The notes: a model not told the origin generated them from the sequence alone. DNA of 64,000 bases from Ceratopteris richardii (GCA_020310875.1 CM035407.1:88797632-88861631); one strand, 5' to 3'. Counted from the first letter of the stretch, positions 12,176 through 24,978 are shown. Translations and numbers: made by a program.

Positions 12176-15100
12176 TGCTTGATCACTTATCCTAAAAGTT
12201 CATGTATTAGCACATGAATGATCTCTTGTAAATGATTGATTTTTACTCCTTGTAAAAGTTCATATGTGGAATCACTTGCAATTACAAGTTCTTAGGAGAA
12301 TCTTTCCACAAACTATTTGTTGAGGATATATGGAAAATCAAGTCCTAAAACCTTGGAACACTTTTAGGTAAATATTCAAATTCAAAATTGAATCTTGGTT
12401 CCAACAAAAAGACTATAAAGGAGGACTATCTAGTCGCGTGAAAGAGCAGCCTAAGAGAGCCCGATTTGGAGAGATACTTAGAGGGATTTACAGTGGACAT
12501 TGAGCTCACACTATAGCTCTACCTTTGCCGTCACATTGTGCAATCATTCATTGCCAATTAAATCTAATTTATGTGCATTAATACATATAGATTTCTCATA
12601 TCCTCTTCTACTCTGCCATGTATCACTCAGAATAGTGATCTTCTCTGATCCATTTCTCAACGCATGCTTGATCATTTGCTATTATTTAAGTTGACATAGA
12701 TTCATTAGACTTTCTAGTTTCTTATTAAAAATTTTCATTGTAGTTGGCTCAACCATTCGAGAGATATGTTCAAAACATTCCTCTCTAGTTTGCATATTGT
12801 TAACTCCCTAAAATGTCGGGATGCGTCTCAATTTTGCTAAGCATCATTATCTAAGCATAGTTGATCATCTTAAGTGAGATAAATTGTGAAGGTTAGCTAT
12901 CTTAGTTAATTAAATATTCCCAAAAGGATTTTGTCCAATTGGTACCTGGGAAGGATTATTGTTCATTTTCCTAAGCAGGTGTAGTGACCAAAACAGCAAG
13001 TTTTTGGGTCACAATGAAACTCCAAGTTATCTTTTTTGACCCAATGATTTGAGGATCATCTTCTAAAGTACTTGGGTGATTTTTGTGCTTCTTGGAAAGC
13101 TCAAGAGGTCTAATTTGCACTCCTCAAATCAGTTTTGGCTGGTGTGAAGCAAGAATTTGCAGCACCATCTCATCTCTGGAAGGTGTCCACCATCTCCTCC
13201 AACAATACCCCCTATGAGGAGTGATTATAGTTTGTAGAGATGAGGGGATCTTTGAAACAAATTACTCTAGATCAATCTATTTCTTACTTTAGACTTCCGA
13301 AGCTTCAAATATATGCAATAATATGACTATTTTATCATGGAGAATTCATGTCAAAAATTTGGATCAAGACAGATAAATTTCATCATTTGCACATGTAGAG
13401 AAAATCTTCTATATATGGAAGAAGGCTCTCCAAAAATGGTTTAATGCTCGAAATTGATTAGGAGGAATTGTATTAAATCCTTTAGTACAACTTCAAATAT
13501 GAAGGTAACCAAGATAAAAAAAGTTATTTCATGACTTTAGAGTGACTATAATGTGACCTAGATATTTAAGTTAGGGGTGTGACTTTGACTTTTTCACGAA
13601 ATAGATGATACAGACACATAGTCATGGAGGTATGGTTATATGTCTGCGCAAAAAGCTCCAGTAACTCTAATATTGTGTAGAAACATTTATAAGAGTGTTA
13701 ACCCCTTCAACAGCTCAAAGAAGTTGATAGAGTTTGAGAAGTACACAATGGTAATGGATAGTGAATGGAGATGATAATAAAATTTGTTGTAAATGTATTG
13801 AGAAGTAAACTATAGTACATGGAGCCACTCGAGGACTCCAAGGGGATTGTGTAGCATACAATTGACACTCAAGAAATTAGTCATATGACTGTCATATCCC
13901 ATGACTAAGCTACCTGTGTATAAGTACACTTTTTCCCTTGATTGTAGTGGATCATGACTCTTGGATAGGTTCCATCTAAACTTATCCATAATTTTAGGAG
14001 TATCATTTGAATTTCAATTCAAATTAGAGTCATGGGTTTTGGATCTCCTTATATTCACAAGATTCTTTCTTCAGGTATCCTTTTAGAAATGGATAAAGAT
14101 ACCATACCTTTTAGCCTTACTAGTAACCAAATGATATATGTGTGCATATATGACTTTACTCAAAGTACAATGAAATCCAAGGCTTACGAATAAGCAATCA
14201 GGCTTTCCATATGCACCAACAAGGCCACAAGGATGACTCATTGTGCAATATCTTGCCTTTGTTGTTGAGATGTCATCATCACCCATTGTCTTTCTAATGA
14301 GATAGCTAAGTATGCACATAGTCATTTTCACTATATGTTTGCTCGCAAAGACTGTTCTAGATTGTGGAGATTATTTTTACTCTTCCTAAATTTGGAAAAT
14401 GCAAGAGATAGATCTATGAAAGCATATGCAACTATAGAATTGCAAAGAGGAGAGACATTGTCTATTGTCATTGGTAGAAGATGTCCCTCGCAGAGAAACC
14501 CCACTTCATTTGGAAGTTTGAATGGGAGATGGTGCCTTAATAAAGATATGAAAATACTTAGGCTGCTATATGACAACCACTGTGTTGACTATACAAATTA
14601 TAAATAGATCACTATTACATATATGTGTATTGTTCATGGGGGAAAGCCTAATGGAGATCGATACGATGTCATAAGAAGCACTGTGAAGATGGAGGAAAGG
14701 ATGCCAAAATTCTACCAAATGAAGGGGTGAACACCAAAATGATCCTCAAAACCATCATAAAGGTAGTGGAAATAGCGACTAGTGTTTATAACCACTTTAA
14801 AGGTGGATATGCATGAAGATTCTATAAATGACATCATAAGACCATGAAACACATCCAAAGTTGCCAATAACAAGGGTGGGAGGGTGGGAAAGAGTGGTAG
14901 GAAGGTGGGAGAAAGGGGAAAAATGGTTACTTACATTCAAACATGCTTGCAATTCATGAAATGGATGATGAAAAATTCAACCACCGTAATAATGTCACCA
15001 AGTCTGCCAAAGCAACATTAAAACCTTCACAAAGACCATCAAGACCTCCATCTACTGCTCTTATACCATGTAGAGAGTACATAGGTGGAAGCAAAATGAA

Positions 15101-15315
15101 AAGAAGGGTGTACTCACAAAATGAAAGAGTGTGAGAGAGTCAAAGTGAGTACACCAAGAAATGGGTAAACTCACAGAATGAGCTTGCCAAGAGCATGAAG
15201 TAGTCTCTCCAAAGCTTCTAACTAACTAGAAACTGGGGAAGAGGCCCTTTTTATATAGAGTTGGAGGAGGCTCTCCAAACTACATAATATGTGGGATAAT
15301 TTCCCTTGAAGGAGA
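12176..15315. other. AT-rich region without recognisable genes
   Basis: Only short frames. Two (14083-14331 minus; 14335-14607 plus) are 80-90 codons and do not resemble a family I know. I see no LTR termini, primer sites or terminal inverted repeats. Possibly very old transposon debris. A TATA-like TTTTTATATAGAG occurs at 15248-15260, upstream of the frame at 15316. Confidence 0.5.
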
Positions 15316-15790
15316 ATGAATACATTGGTAGAAGCAAATGGAAAGGTACCAAAATATAATGAGCTACAACTAAAACAATATGAATTGGAGTGTTTCTCTA
15401 ATACAAAATGGAGATGCAATCATATGGATACAAATGGAAATGAAGTATATGAACTCATGTCATCAACACAATTCACTCATCCAAAGATGATGCTTCAATT
15501 CGAGTGGCTTGCATCAAGGAGTTCATGGGAAGTCCATAGATAATCAATTGTTTTCTCATAAACCAATGAAAGAGGTTTTTGAATGGGTCAAGGATGCTAT
15601 GGTGGGTTTGTAGAACGAGGAACACATAGGAAATTTGTGGAAACTAAAAGTGGATATTGCGAATGTAGTGCAAGTAGTGCCCAAAACTCTATTTCCCCAT
15701 TATGAATATATATATTGTAGCTTAAAAAACCATTTACCAATTGTTTTCATATGCTATGAAGGGACTTGGAAAAAAAATCAATTGTACACC
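15316..15790 (+). other. possible coding remnant at the insertion site of element O
   Basis: 75 open codons from the ATG at 15316, then a second open stretch at 15635-15790 with coding-like composition (IANVVQVVPKTLFPHYEYIY). It runs straight into the left LTR of element O. I do not recognise the family. The frame is broken between the two pieces (stop at 15541-15543 and another near 15611), so if it was a gene it is now dead. The sequence resumes on the other side of O at 45055, but no clear coding continuation is seen there. It could equally be chance frames. Confidence 0.25.
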
Positions 15791-16681
15791 TGTTGCAGAG
15801 CTAAGAAGAGTACAAGGTAGAGAAAAAGACGGGCCCCAAAATTTTTCCGATTTGGACACCTTATTTTTGTATCATAATCATTTTGTAATATATTTTTCGA
15901 TGTAAACGCACTAGAGGAGTCCTCTAGATGCATCCCCACAGAAGATTAGTAGCTTACCCATGTAAATTAGTAGGAAATTAGCCTTTTAGTGAATAAAGTG
16001 TCGGTCTCTTGTGTGAAAGGACCATTTTTAGAGCACATGTATATAAGTCAATTTGTGACTCTTTGTAAAGACTTTTGGCCATTGTGAGAATAAAGAGCAC
16101 AGAATTTTGAATTTGTGTCTTCTCCTCTCAATACCATCTTCTTTGTGAGCTTGTATGCATGTGTGTTTCTTGAAAAGAGTGTTAGGAAGTGTTGTCTATC
16201 CATGAAAGTGTTTGTTTGCTGTGGTTAAGGTGTGTGTGAAGTGAAGGAAGTGTTGAAGTGTAGGAAGGTCATTCCTGTGACTCAGTATTTTGTCCATAAC
16301 TTGAAGTAGAAGCATCAGAATCGAGTGAAAATACCAGCATTGGATGTGTCTTCTCGAGAGCTTTGAAACGCATAGCTTTTTGCTATATTCAAAGTTCGGA
16401 TCTGAGAGAAAAGCTCAATTTATTGTTGGCTACTGCACTAAGTATTGTGACACCATGACTGACAGTTGAAGCTTGTTTGGATTAGTCTTTGCCTTGTTTG
16501 CACTCTTTGAGAAACTCATTTGCATTGATCATCATTTGAATGCATGTCCTCATACACTCGGCTAGGTTTTGATACTCATCGGATTGATAAATAAAGCATG
16601 AATCCCCACTATATGCACTTGAGGGGGATTGAGGTATAGTCTCTCTCTCCACAAGTCCCTAGGATTGTCCTTAGGTACACA
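15791..16681 (+). repeat. 5' LTR of gypsy element O
   Basis: 891 bp, TGTTGCAGAG...GGTACACA. It contains TATATAA at 16040-16046 and AATAAA at 16089-16094, plausible promoter and polyadenylation motifs. It aligns throughout with 44161-45049. Confidence 0.96.
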
Positions 16682-16687
16682 CGTTTT

Positions 16688-16705
16688 TGGCGCCGTTGCC
16701 AGGGA
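16688..16705 (+). promoter_or_regulatory. primer binding site of element O (Asp tRNA type)
   Basis: TGGCGCCGTTGCCAGGGA, six bases after the LTR. It differs by one base from the site of element I, TGGCGCCGTTGCCGGGGA, which is the known complement of plant Asp tRNA 3' ends used by Athila/Tat-like elements. Confidence 0.92.
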
Positions 16706-16737
16706 GTGTCGAATCAAACCGACGCATTTGTGTGATG

Positions 16738-16975
16738 GTAAGTAGCTTTTAGCATTGAACCAAGTAGAGGAGTTGTGAATTTCTCTTCTTTGGCAAGTCA
16801 CATTCATCCGCACTTATTACTGCTCACTCTTGGAGTGTTTTTAGTGAGTTGTTAGTCTAGGGAAGTGAGTGGAGTGAGTAGAGTAGGAGGAGTAAGGGAG
16901 TAGGTTAGGAAGCTAGTGTAGTTATTAAATTTAGCTTTGTTGAAGTCTTTGAAGTTAGGAGAAATTTTCCAACAG
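16738..16975 (+). other. candidate leader intron of element O
   Basis: A good 5' splice consensus ATG|GTAAGT at 16738 and a pyrimidine-tract acceptor TTTTCCAACAG|GTA ending at 16975 frame a 238 bp segment just after the primer site. Element I has the same arrangement (25022-25275) with the same sequence TGTGTGATG before the donor. Inference only; there are no transcript data. Confidence 0.35.
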
Positions 16976-17025
16976 GTATAAAAAACAAAAAAATCGTCAT
17001 TTTTCAGTCACTTGTTTTTTGAGCA

Positions 17026-17996
17026 AGTATCGTGAGAGTCTATAGCCGAGTATCGCGTTCGGATAGCAAGGAGATTGGGGGCAGTGCACAACGAATAGGA
17101 GTGTTGGAAGAGTTGGAAGATAATTCAAGGTAAACATCTTAATATTCCATTCATCTTTGCCACTAAATCAAGTAGTTCAGGAAAACAATGTGCCGTGAGT
17201 ATCGTGAAAGACTGAACAAGGTTGAGAGAGTTTATTTTTGGTGATACAGTTGGTAAGGAGAGGGTAGATGCACTCTAAGAACATGTGTATGAACTTAAAA
17301 CCAAAAAAAAATACTTGCAAAAAATTGAAAAAGTGTCAAGTATCGTGTTTTCCTGCGGTCGAGTATCGCGATACCTGAGTATCGTGATCTCCTGTGGTCG
17401 AGTATCGTGATACCTGGCTTTTTTGAATATCGTGTATCGCGTATCGCGAAAGTCCGATAGCGATACTTGTCAAATATCGTCTATCATGAAATTTCGATTG
17501 GGATACCTGTGCAATATCGAGTATCGTTGGAAAAATTTTCATGATACTTGTCAAGTATCGTATATCGTGAAAATGAGATCGTGATACTTGTTTGATATCG
17601 TGTATCTTGGAGGCGACTTTCTCGATACCTGACCAATATCGAGTATCGTCGGGAATTTTCTCGCGATACTTGTTGTGTGTCGAGTATCGTGGACATTTTC
17701 CAGTGGAGTATCATGTATCGCGTATCGCAAGATTTCTGATCGTGATACCTATGAAGTATCGAGTATCGTGGGACACAGCAAGGTTAAGTATCGAGTATCG
17801 AGCTCCTCAAGTATCGAGTATCGTCTATAACAAGTATCGTGTATCGTGCCTAGCCAAGCGATCGAATATGGTGTATCGTTTTGCTCAAATATCGAGTATC
17901 GTGGTACCCTTCTAGTGTGTCAGATATCGAGTATCCGATATACTCTATTTGGGTGAAGTATCGAGTGTCGTGGAATTTTTTGGGGTTAAGTATTGT
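17026..17996 (+). repeat. leader array of TATCG-based short palindromes, element O
   Basis: About 45 irregularly spaced copies of a core such as GAGTATCGTG or AAGTATCGAG fill almost 1 kb of the leader between primer site and gag. One copy is the perfect palindrome GTATCGCGATAC (17363-17374), and many others are one mismatch away (e.g. GTATCGTGATAC). The spacing is not constant, so this is not a simple microsatellite or a CRISPR array. Element I has a comparable array in the same place with a different flank. Function unknown. Confidence 0.85.
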
Positions 17997-18113
17997 GAGT
18001 TGTGGATTCACTGTTAGTCCTATTCCAACCAAATTTTCCTCTAGAATTCAGACCCTTAGGGAAGAACTCTAGGAGCTGGAGGTTGGCTAAGGTTAATTAG
18101 AGTTTTTAAGTGA

Positions 18114-20549
18114 ATGAACCTAAGGTCCGGAAGAACCCTAGGAAGCCGAAGAAGTGTAATCTCTTCAGTGGGAAGTGTAGCCGAACCTAGTAGCCGCTCA
18201 CATTATTCTGAAACCTCTAGTGAGTCAGAGGAAGAAATTCCCATGGCTTCCGAGGATATGTAGAACACTGCACCAATGATCGGCATGATGTCAATCATTG
18301 AGGGAGAATATCGGACATCTTTGGAATATGTGAACACCAACCAAAATGAGATACCTATCTACCTAGATGGTCTAAACTAATCCGTGGCCAGACTAAGGAA
18401 AGCTTCAGACACTTACATAGTGCCTAGGCCAGCAGTTAAGTATGCAGGAGGATTTTATATGGACAAGAGAGACATCCAATATGTTGTTACTGAACACCCT
18501 GAGAGTATCAATGAACACGGGAAAGAAGATAATGCTCATAACCCTAATGCAGAGGGACATGAAGAACAAGTGACCACTCCCAGAGGGAGATCTACTATTG
18601 TTAGGGTTTGGAGAGGAGACCTAGTGCCCCAAGATGACTCCTTAATGGATGTGTATTTGGTCAATGGAATGGAGCATCTCCTTAGAGCCTACTCTTCAGT
18701 ATGGGAAGTAGCCCCTAATCCAGTTACTGTATATGAGTTAAAAGATCCTGAATTCCCCACCATCATCACCTATTTGGACAAAAATCATAGGAGATACTGG
18801 CCTCTAACAGAGGTAGAAAGAGCAAGGTTGAAATATCAGAACATTCCGGTGTTCCCTCCTAGGGATCAAGCTACTACTTCTGAGAACCCTCAAGGAACCT
18901 CTCAAGATAATTCATATCAACAGTCTGGACAAACACAACAAACACAAATCCCAGGTAGACCCCATGTGCAGTTTGCTATGCCTGCAAATAATCCGAACTA
19001 TTGGCCTCAGCCACCTGTTGACCCAAGGAATAGAATCCCTGTCCCAGATAGACCACCTGTGGTAAGAGGACCTGGTATACCGATAGGAAGACCAGTTTTC
19101 CCTATGATGCCTAGACCACCTGAGGCAGGAAGGAGATTAAGACCCATCCAAGTCGCCAAATGCATGAGAAACCATTATGATGGCTCTAGTGAACCTTACA
19201 ATAAGATAGCGGAATTCAAGCAAGTAATCAGAGCTGAACAAGTGGAAGATTTTTTGATCCAATATGAATCCTTTGGTCTAACTTTGACAGACACAACTTT
19301 AGCTTGGTTCTAGCCATTAGATCCTAATAATTTTCAAAACATGGAACAAGTCTATCAAGAAATGATTGAGGAATTCACTAAATCTGGGATTAAAAATAAC
19401 TCTTCCTCATTGATCCATAGTTTTAAGCAAGCTCCTACAGAATCAGTGAGATTGGCAGCAAGAAGATTCAAGCAGTATGTGGATAGATGCCCAATGGAAG
19501 AGAGACCCACCCAAAACAAAATGGTGTCATTGTTTTTGGAAGGGTTAGTGAATGGATCATTAAGATCTCTGGTATATGTGAAAAGAGTTCAAACTTTGCA
19601 AGAGTGTATGAAAGAATGTATTGACCTAGAGGACAATCTAGTAGAAGATCTGAAAATACCTCAAGGTAGTGTGAAAAGTGAAGATTTAGTCAGCAGCACA
19701 TCAAACCCTAAGAACAATGTAGAGGAAATAGCCGAATTAGTAGCAAAGAAGTTGAACGTTCAAGGACAGAGGAACTACCCCAACAACCTAATGAGAGTGC
19801 CCATGCTTAGAAGATGTATGCATTGTGGAGGTGATCATCCCTCTCATTTGTGCACTAGGGGTGTAGTTGCACCACCTGCTTATGCTTACAATAGACCACC
19901 TATTCCAGGCCCTCTATAATATTGCAGCACAGAACAAAAGTACACAAACCACAGTACATAAACTAATCCTTACAATCGACAATCAAGACCAGTACAACTG
20001 CTCATGATACCTTATGGATACCCGCAGAGAGATGAAGGAGGAGAAGCCTTTAGATATCCTCCATATCAACAGCAAGCACCAACACCATGACCTTATGCCT
20101 ATCAAGGTTACACTCAACCACAACCGGTGTTAGGACAACAATCGCCCCATCCTCAAAATGTTGTCCGAGTAAAAATAGCTCAACCTGAAGAAAATCTAGA
20201 AAGAGCAATAGTTCCAGCCACACCTTTGACTAGTAACGAACCATATGACTCATCTTATGACCATAATCAAGGAAATTATTCTGCTTATGAGAGCTCTATA
20301 ATAGAATATGGACAAATGTACGAACCATATGCATATGGCATGGAAGTACCAAATAGTTCCTATGGATATGAGCACGATTATGTGTCATTGATGTACACAG
20401 CTCCCAGAGCACCCATACCCCCTCGACCTATGAACAGACCACCTGTACCCAGAGGACCATGTTATAGATGCGGAGGTGATCATTATATCAGAGAATGTAC
20501 ACTACCAAACCCACCACCTCCTTGCTCGAGTTTGGGAAGGATACTGTAG
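18114..20549 (+). pseudogene. gag pseudogene of element O, first frame
   Basis: The start chosen is the ATG at 18114 because its first residues MNLRSG match the gag start of element I at 27018, although the longest stop-free piece begins later. The frame is continuous to 20549 apart from stops (TAG near 18261, TAA near 18375, TAG 19311-19313, TAA 19917-19919 and more). The stop at 19311 sits after LAWF where element I has a Gln. The retrotransposon gag domain covers about 19140-19500 (YDGSSEPYNKIAEFKQV, then SSLIHSFKQAP). Zinc knuckles CMHCGGDHPSHLC (near 19816) and CYRCGGDHYIREC (near 20461) have three, not four, residues before His. Downstream of the first knuckle it is Pro/Tyr-rich. Role in the family: capsid and nucleocapsid. 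Confidence 0.88.
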
Positions 20550-21101
20550 TGATTGTGGTAAAGAACACCTTTTTAGAGATTGCCCCAAAAATCCCAACAA
20601 AGTTAACTCGAACGTGCAAATTAATGTGATAGAAGTGATAGAGTCATTAGGAAGTGATAAGGAGTACACCGTGCCATTGAAAGCAATAACAAGAGCTAAA
20701 GCTAGAGAAATACCAGAAAAAATTGGGGAGAATGACCAAAGTGACAGAGAGGTGAACCCACCCACACCTCAAAGAGTTGAAGACTTGGAAGAACCTGGAA
20801 AAAGTATCACAAGTAAACGAACACAAAGATGGAAGAATCATAGAGATAGAATAAAGGAAAAGAATCTACAACAACAGATGGAGAAGGAAAAGAATGAACG
20901 AGACCAAAAAGAAAAACAAAAACTTGAAGAAGAAAATAAAAAAGGAAAGTATAAAAAAGAAGAGGTAAAATCAGTTTTAGAGATCCCATGCCAGAAGAGT
21001 TAGCCATGTGGATCGAGGCATACCAGGCATAAATCAGAGCAGGACCGACCATTGAACAACATGAAAAAGAATATCCTAGAGGTGACTTAGAGAAAGAAAG
21101 G
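20515..21101 (+). pseudogene. gag C-terminal part of element O, shifted frames
   Basis: Past a +1 frameshift near 20515 the gag continues with a third knuckle CSDCGKEHLFRDC (near 20545-20583, again CX2CX3HX4C), then INVIEVIESLG, AITRAKA and a Lys/Glu-rich segment. A further shift near 20975 restores the frame that enters the protease. The matching stretch in element I is 29350-29900. A TAA lies near 21030. Confidence 0.8.
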
Positions 21102-23669
21102 TTGGAGATTTGCAAGAAATTAATCGAAGTAGCTCAACAGACCTTAGAAAAACCTATTTGTAGACTACCCAATTCACGAATTCCTGAAAAAGAATTCCAA
21201 GAGTGTGTCATCACTAATGACCCCGAGAAAACCAAAGAAGGTGAGACACATAATGAAAAACACCGCGAGAATAAAAGGGAAGGATCCATTGTCCCCGAAG
21301 TCGATGGAGAAGGGCCTAAAGTTTTGTGGGCAAGAGTCCAAGAAGACAGATGGAAGAAAGTGGAAGGAATAGAACCACCCTTTGAGGAGCTAGAAGCAGA
21401 AGGTGAAATTGAAGACTCCATACCTGAACTGAATTCAGAAGAATTAGTACAAATTGATCCAAGTGACAAAGAAAATGACAGTGTAAAGATTTTACCAAAT
21501 TACACACGGGAATATGAACGCAACTCGGAATTATACTGCATTCCCTCAATAAGAAAAAAGGAACAAAATACATCAATTCAAACATCGGACATCATACAAC
21601 ATCTGAGAAAGGTAAAAATCCCTTGTACTCTGACATTAGAAGAACTTTTGAAGATTAAACCACATTTGAAGGAGAAGCTAATTGGCCAATTGGAAACCAA
21701 GGTAGAGGAGAAGGGGATGTCTGATGAAGTAAACACAGTAAAAATCCCAATCGATAAGGTTGGAGATTTTAGTGAGGGAGATGAAGGAAACACATGCCTT
21801 CCAATTACCTATAGGGGTTATACCACTAAAGCCATCTTGGATTCTGGAGCTAGAGTAGGAATTGCAACTAAAGAAATTTGGGAGAAATGGGGAAAACCAG
21901 CTCTAAGACCAACACACATGAAGATACAAATGGCAGACGGACACACTGAATGACCCTTGGGATTATTGGAACAGGTAATTTTTACCACTTGTGGAGTTGA
22001 ATTCGAGCACACCTTAGTGATATGTCAATTTGAAAGGGCTAGCAATTATGAAATGATATCTGGAAGACCCTTCATGAGATAGCTAAAGGTAGTGCAAGAT
22101 TGGGGAAAGGACGCAATATACTTACAACATGAAGGAACCACAACAAGAATAAACCTCCACACATACACTTATCAAGATGTTCCCCCCTTGCAATGGAATT
22201 TGATTCATAAGGAGGAAGATGAGCAATCGATGCACAGTATAGGATCAAGCGATCAATCGTGGATGAACGAAGACACTCATCTATGGATATGCCAAACTGT
22301 GAAAAAGGAGGAGGATAGAAGAAAAGGATGGCAACACAGGCAATGAGTAGCTAGGTCTATACAAGATCCAGCTTACATGCCTCAAGTATTCTTAGACGAA
22401 GAATTCGAACCTCATGGTTGGATGGAGATTTTAGCCACTCTCGATGTGTGTGTAAACAAAGAAGTGATAACCATGAATGAATGCATTGACGAGGAAGGCT
22501 GTGATGTTAGTCTATATGTGGTAGTTCTACAAGAGGCTGAAGAAGGGGAAGTAATTGAAAAAGGATGGAAGGAGGATTACGAGAGCATTGAAATGGAGCA
22601 AGAACAAATGGAAACAGAAAATGAAACTCAAGAAGTAAGTGTCATAGCTAATGAAATAAATCAAGAACCAACACAGGAAGAAGAGCTTGGATTAGATAAA
22701 GCGAAAAATGATGAAGACAACAAGCCTCAATACCAATTTGAAGTGCCTGCCCACTTCAAAAAATATGAAGTAGAAGAGAGGAAAATTGCTATTCAAATTC
22801 CAAAACGAGAAGCATAGCCAAGAATAGCATATGACAACAAAGAGTAGACCAAGAAACTAGTAGTAACCTTAGAGGAAGGAGAAGAACGATGTACTTTTAT
22901 AGGCCAAGATGTCTCAACGGAAGAAGAGCAAGAATTGATATGACTCATTCGAAAATACAGGGATGTCTTTGCGTGGACATATAAGGATTTGAAAGGAGTG
23001 GATCCTTCTATATGTGCCCATAGAATCCCTATGACTTCTGAAGCTAAACCTTCCAAACAAAGACCATACATATATAACGATGTTTACTCAGCAAAAATCA
23101 AGGAAGAGATCGATAAGTTGTTACATGCTGGGTTCATCTACAAGATCGAACACACGGAATGGGTGTCACCTTTGGTGGTTGTACCGAAAAAGAATGGTAA
23201 GTTAAGAGTATGCATAAACCTAAAAAAAGTAAATGCTGCCACCATAAGGGATAGTTACCCATTACCCATCACAGATCATCTTTTGGAAAGAGTTGCAGGG
23301 AAGGAAGTTTATAGTTTTTTGGATGGCTTTTCAGGGTACAATCAGGTAGCCATTGCTCCCGACGACCAACATAAAACAGCCTTTGCTACGGAATGGGGAG
23401 TATAAGCCTTTAGAGTCATGCCTTTTGGTCTAACCAATGCCCCAGCCACTTTCCAAAGATTGATGTGCCATGTATTTAAGGAATTTCTGAGGAAGATTAT
23501 GGAGGTATACGTGGATGATTTATGCACTTATTCAGCTATGCGATCAGAACATATCCCTGAACTAGGAAAGATCTTTGCCAAATGTCGACAATATAGAGTA
23601 TGCCTCAATCCAGAAAAGTGTGTCTTCATGAATTCAACAAGGAAAGATATTAGGACATATTGTCTCTAA
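21102..23669 (+). pseudogene. protease-RT pseudogene of element O
   Basis: A single frame with about seven internal stops (ends 21953, 22082, 22346, 22817, about 22847, about 22943, 23405). First the Glu-rich gag-pro linker; then the retropepsin, catalytic Asp at 21840 in AILDSGARVGIATKEIW, with SNYEMISGRPF later; an acidic linker (22377-22817); then RT from about 22960. RT blocks seen: WVSPLVVVPKKNGKLRVCIN, YSFLDGFSGYNQVAI, PFGLTNAPATFQRLM and the catalytic YVDD at 23508-23519. A frameshift near 23650 moves the rest into the next frame. The catalytic residues are intact, so the damage is in the stops and shifts, not the active sites. Confidence 0.92.
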
Positions 23670-23682
23670 GAATGGAATCTCA

Positions 23683-24323
23683 ATGGATGAAGACAAAATC
23701 AAAGTAATTCTCGATTTATCGAGACCAAAGACTGCTAAAGAAGTACAAGCATTTATGGGACATTGTGGATACTACCGAAGATTTATACACATGTATGCCA
23801 TAATTGCTAGACCTCTTTATGCATTATTGTCTCAGTTTAATTGGATGGAAGAATGTGAAAAGGCCTTTAACGAATTAAAGAGTCAATTAAGTTCAGCCCC
23901 AATCCTTCGAGTACCTAATTGGAACAAACCATTTCACATTCACGTAGATGCTTCCAAGTTTGCCATTGGTTGCATCCTAGCTCAACCAGTAGATACAGGA
24001 AAGTTAGACCACCCTATAGCCTATGCCAGTAGACAATTAAATCATGCTGAGCGCAACTATACCACAACTGAGAGAGAAGGCCTAGGGATGGTGTACGCAG
24101 TGAAGAATTTTCGACACTACTTATTGGAAAACAAATTCAAATTCTTCATTGATCATCAAGCTCTATTGTACTTAGTCAATAAGCTTTGTAATACGGGACG
24201 ACTACTACGATGGTTTCTATTGTTGATGGAATTTGATTTTGAAGTAGTAGTCAAGAAAGGGAATACCCACGTTAGAGCAGATCACTTATCAAGAATGACA
24301 CATGGGGAACCATCCATAGGAGT
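23683..24323 (+). pseudogene. RT connection and RNase H of element O
   Basis: Open to the insertion point of element I. It holds the RT thumb/connection (GHCGYYRRFIHMYA, FNWMEECEKAFNELK) and a typical gypsy RNase H: first Asp in FHIHVDAS (near 23940), TTTEREGLGMVYAVK with the Glu (near 24065), and Asp in FFIDHQALLYL (near 24150), ending at HVRADHLSR. The insertion of element I at 24324 lies within a codon 3' of the RNase H domain, and the frame resumes at 36747. No sign of the second, plant-type RNase H that Tat elements carry was noticed. Confidence 0.92.
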
Positions 24324-24971
24324 TGTTGGAAGCAGCTAGAGGCACAGACGACACGGAAGCATGTAACGACAAAGCAGGGAGCCAGTCGAATCGTTTTTCA
24401 AATAATTATGTTTTCAAATACTTTCCAAAAACCTCCAACAGTGATTTTTATCACTATTGTAACATATGTAACATAGAAAACCCCATCTTGTAATCCATAG
24501 CTCCATTTTGTGCAAGCCGAGGAGTCCTCGAGCTTGAGGAGCTTAGGTAGAATGCGCGTACCAATTTTCGTTATTTTTAGACATCGTTTACCCTTCCAAA
24601 TAGCATCTAGGACCTAATTTTTAACTAGGCCGGTCACTAGATGTGAAACCGGTCAAAACTAGTCTAGAAACTATAAAAAGAGCTAGAGAGCTCATTTTTG
24701 AGGGTGGTTCATGTTAGCTTGTTTGAGGTTAGAGTTCTTTTGAGCTTGTAATAGTGTTCTTGAGCAATAGAGCTAATTTCTCACCTTCCATTGTGTCTTG
24801 CTTGTCTCTTCGTAGTGTGTGTGTATGTGTGTGTGCATTTCTATGCTTCTCACCTTCACTCTCACTTCATCTCACATTCACGATCTTCATATCACTCCTA
24901 TCTCTTCCGCGGATTGACATTAAGGAGGTGAAGCTTCTTAACGTGGTTCTCACCATTGTGCTAGAGCAACA
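24324..24971 (+). repeat. 5' LTR of gypsy element I
   Basis: 648 bp, TGTTGGAAGC...TAGAGCAACA. TATAAAA at 24672-24678 is a good promoter candidate. Not related by eye to the LTR of element O. Confidence 0.97.
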
Positions 24972-24978
24972 CCAAATT

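Noticed and set aside
14083-14607. Two 80-90 codon frames as a host gene
   Set aside because: No start context, motif or partner exon that I can support.
16688-16705. tRNA gene at the Asp-tRNA match
   Set aside because: Only 18 bases complementary to a tRNA end, just after an LTR: a primer binding site, not a gene.
17336-18072. Open frames rich in R-Y-S/Y-R-V in the leader of O
   Set aside because: Translations of the TATCG array, not genes.
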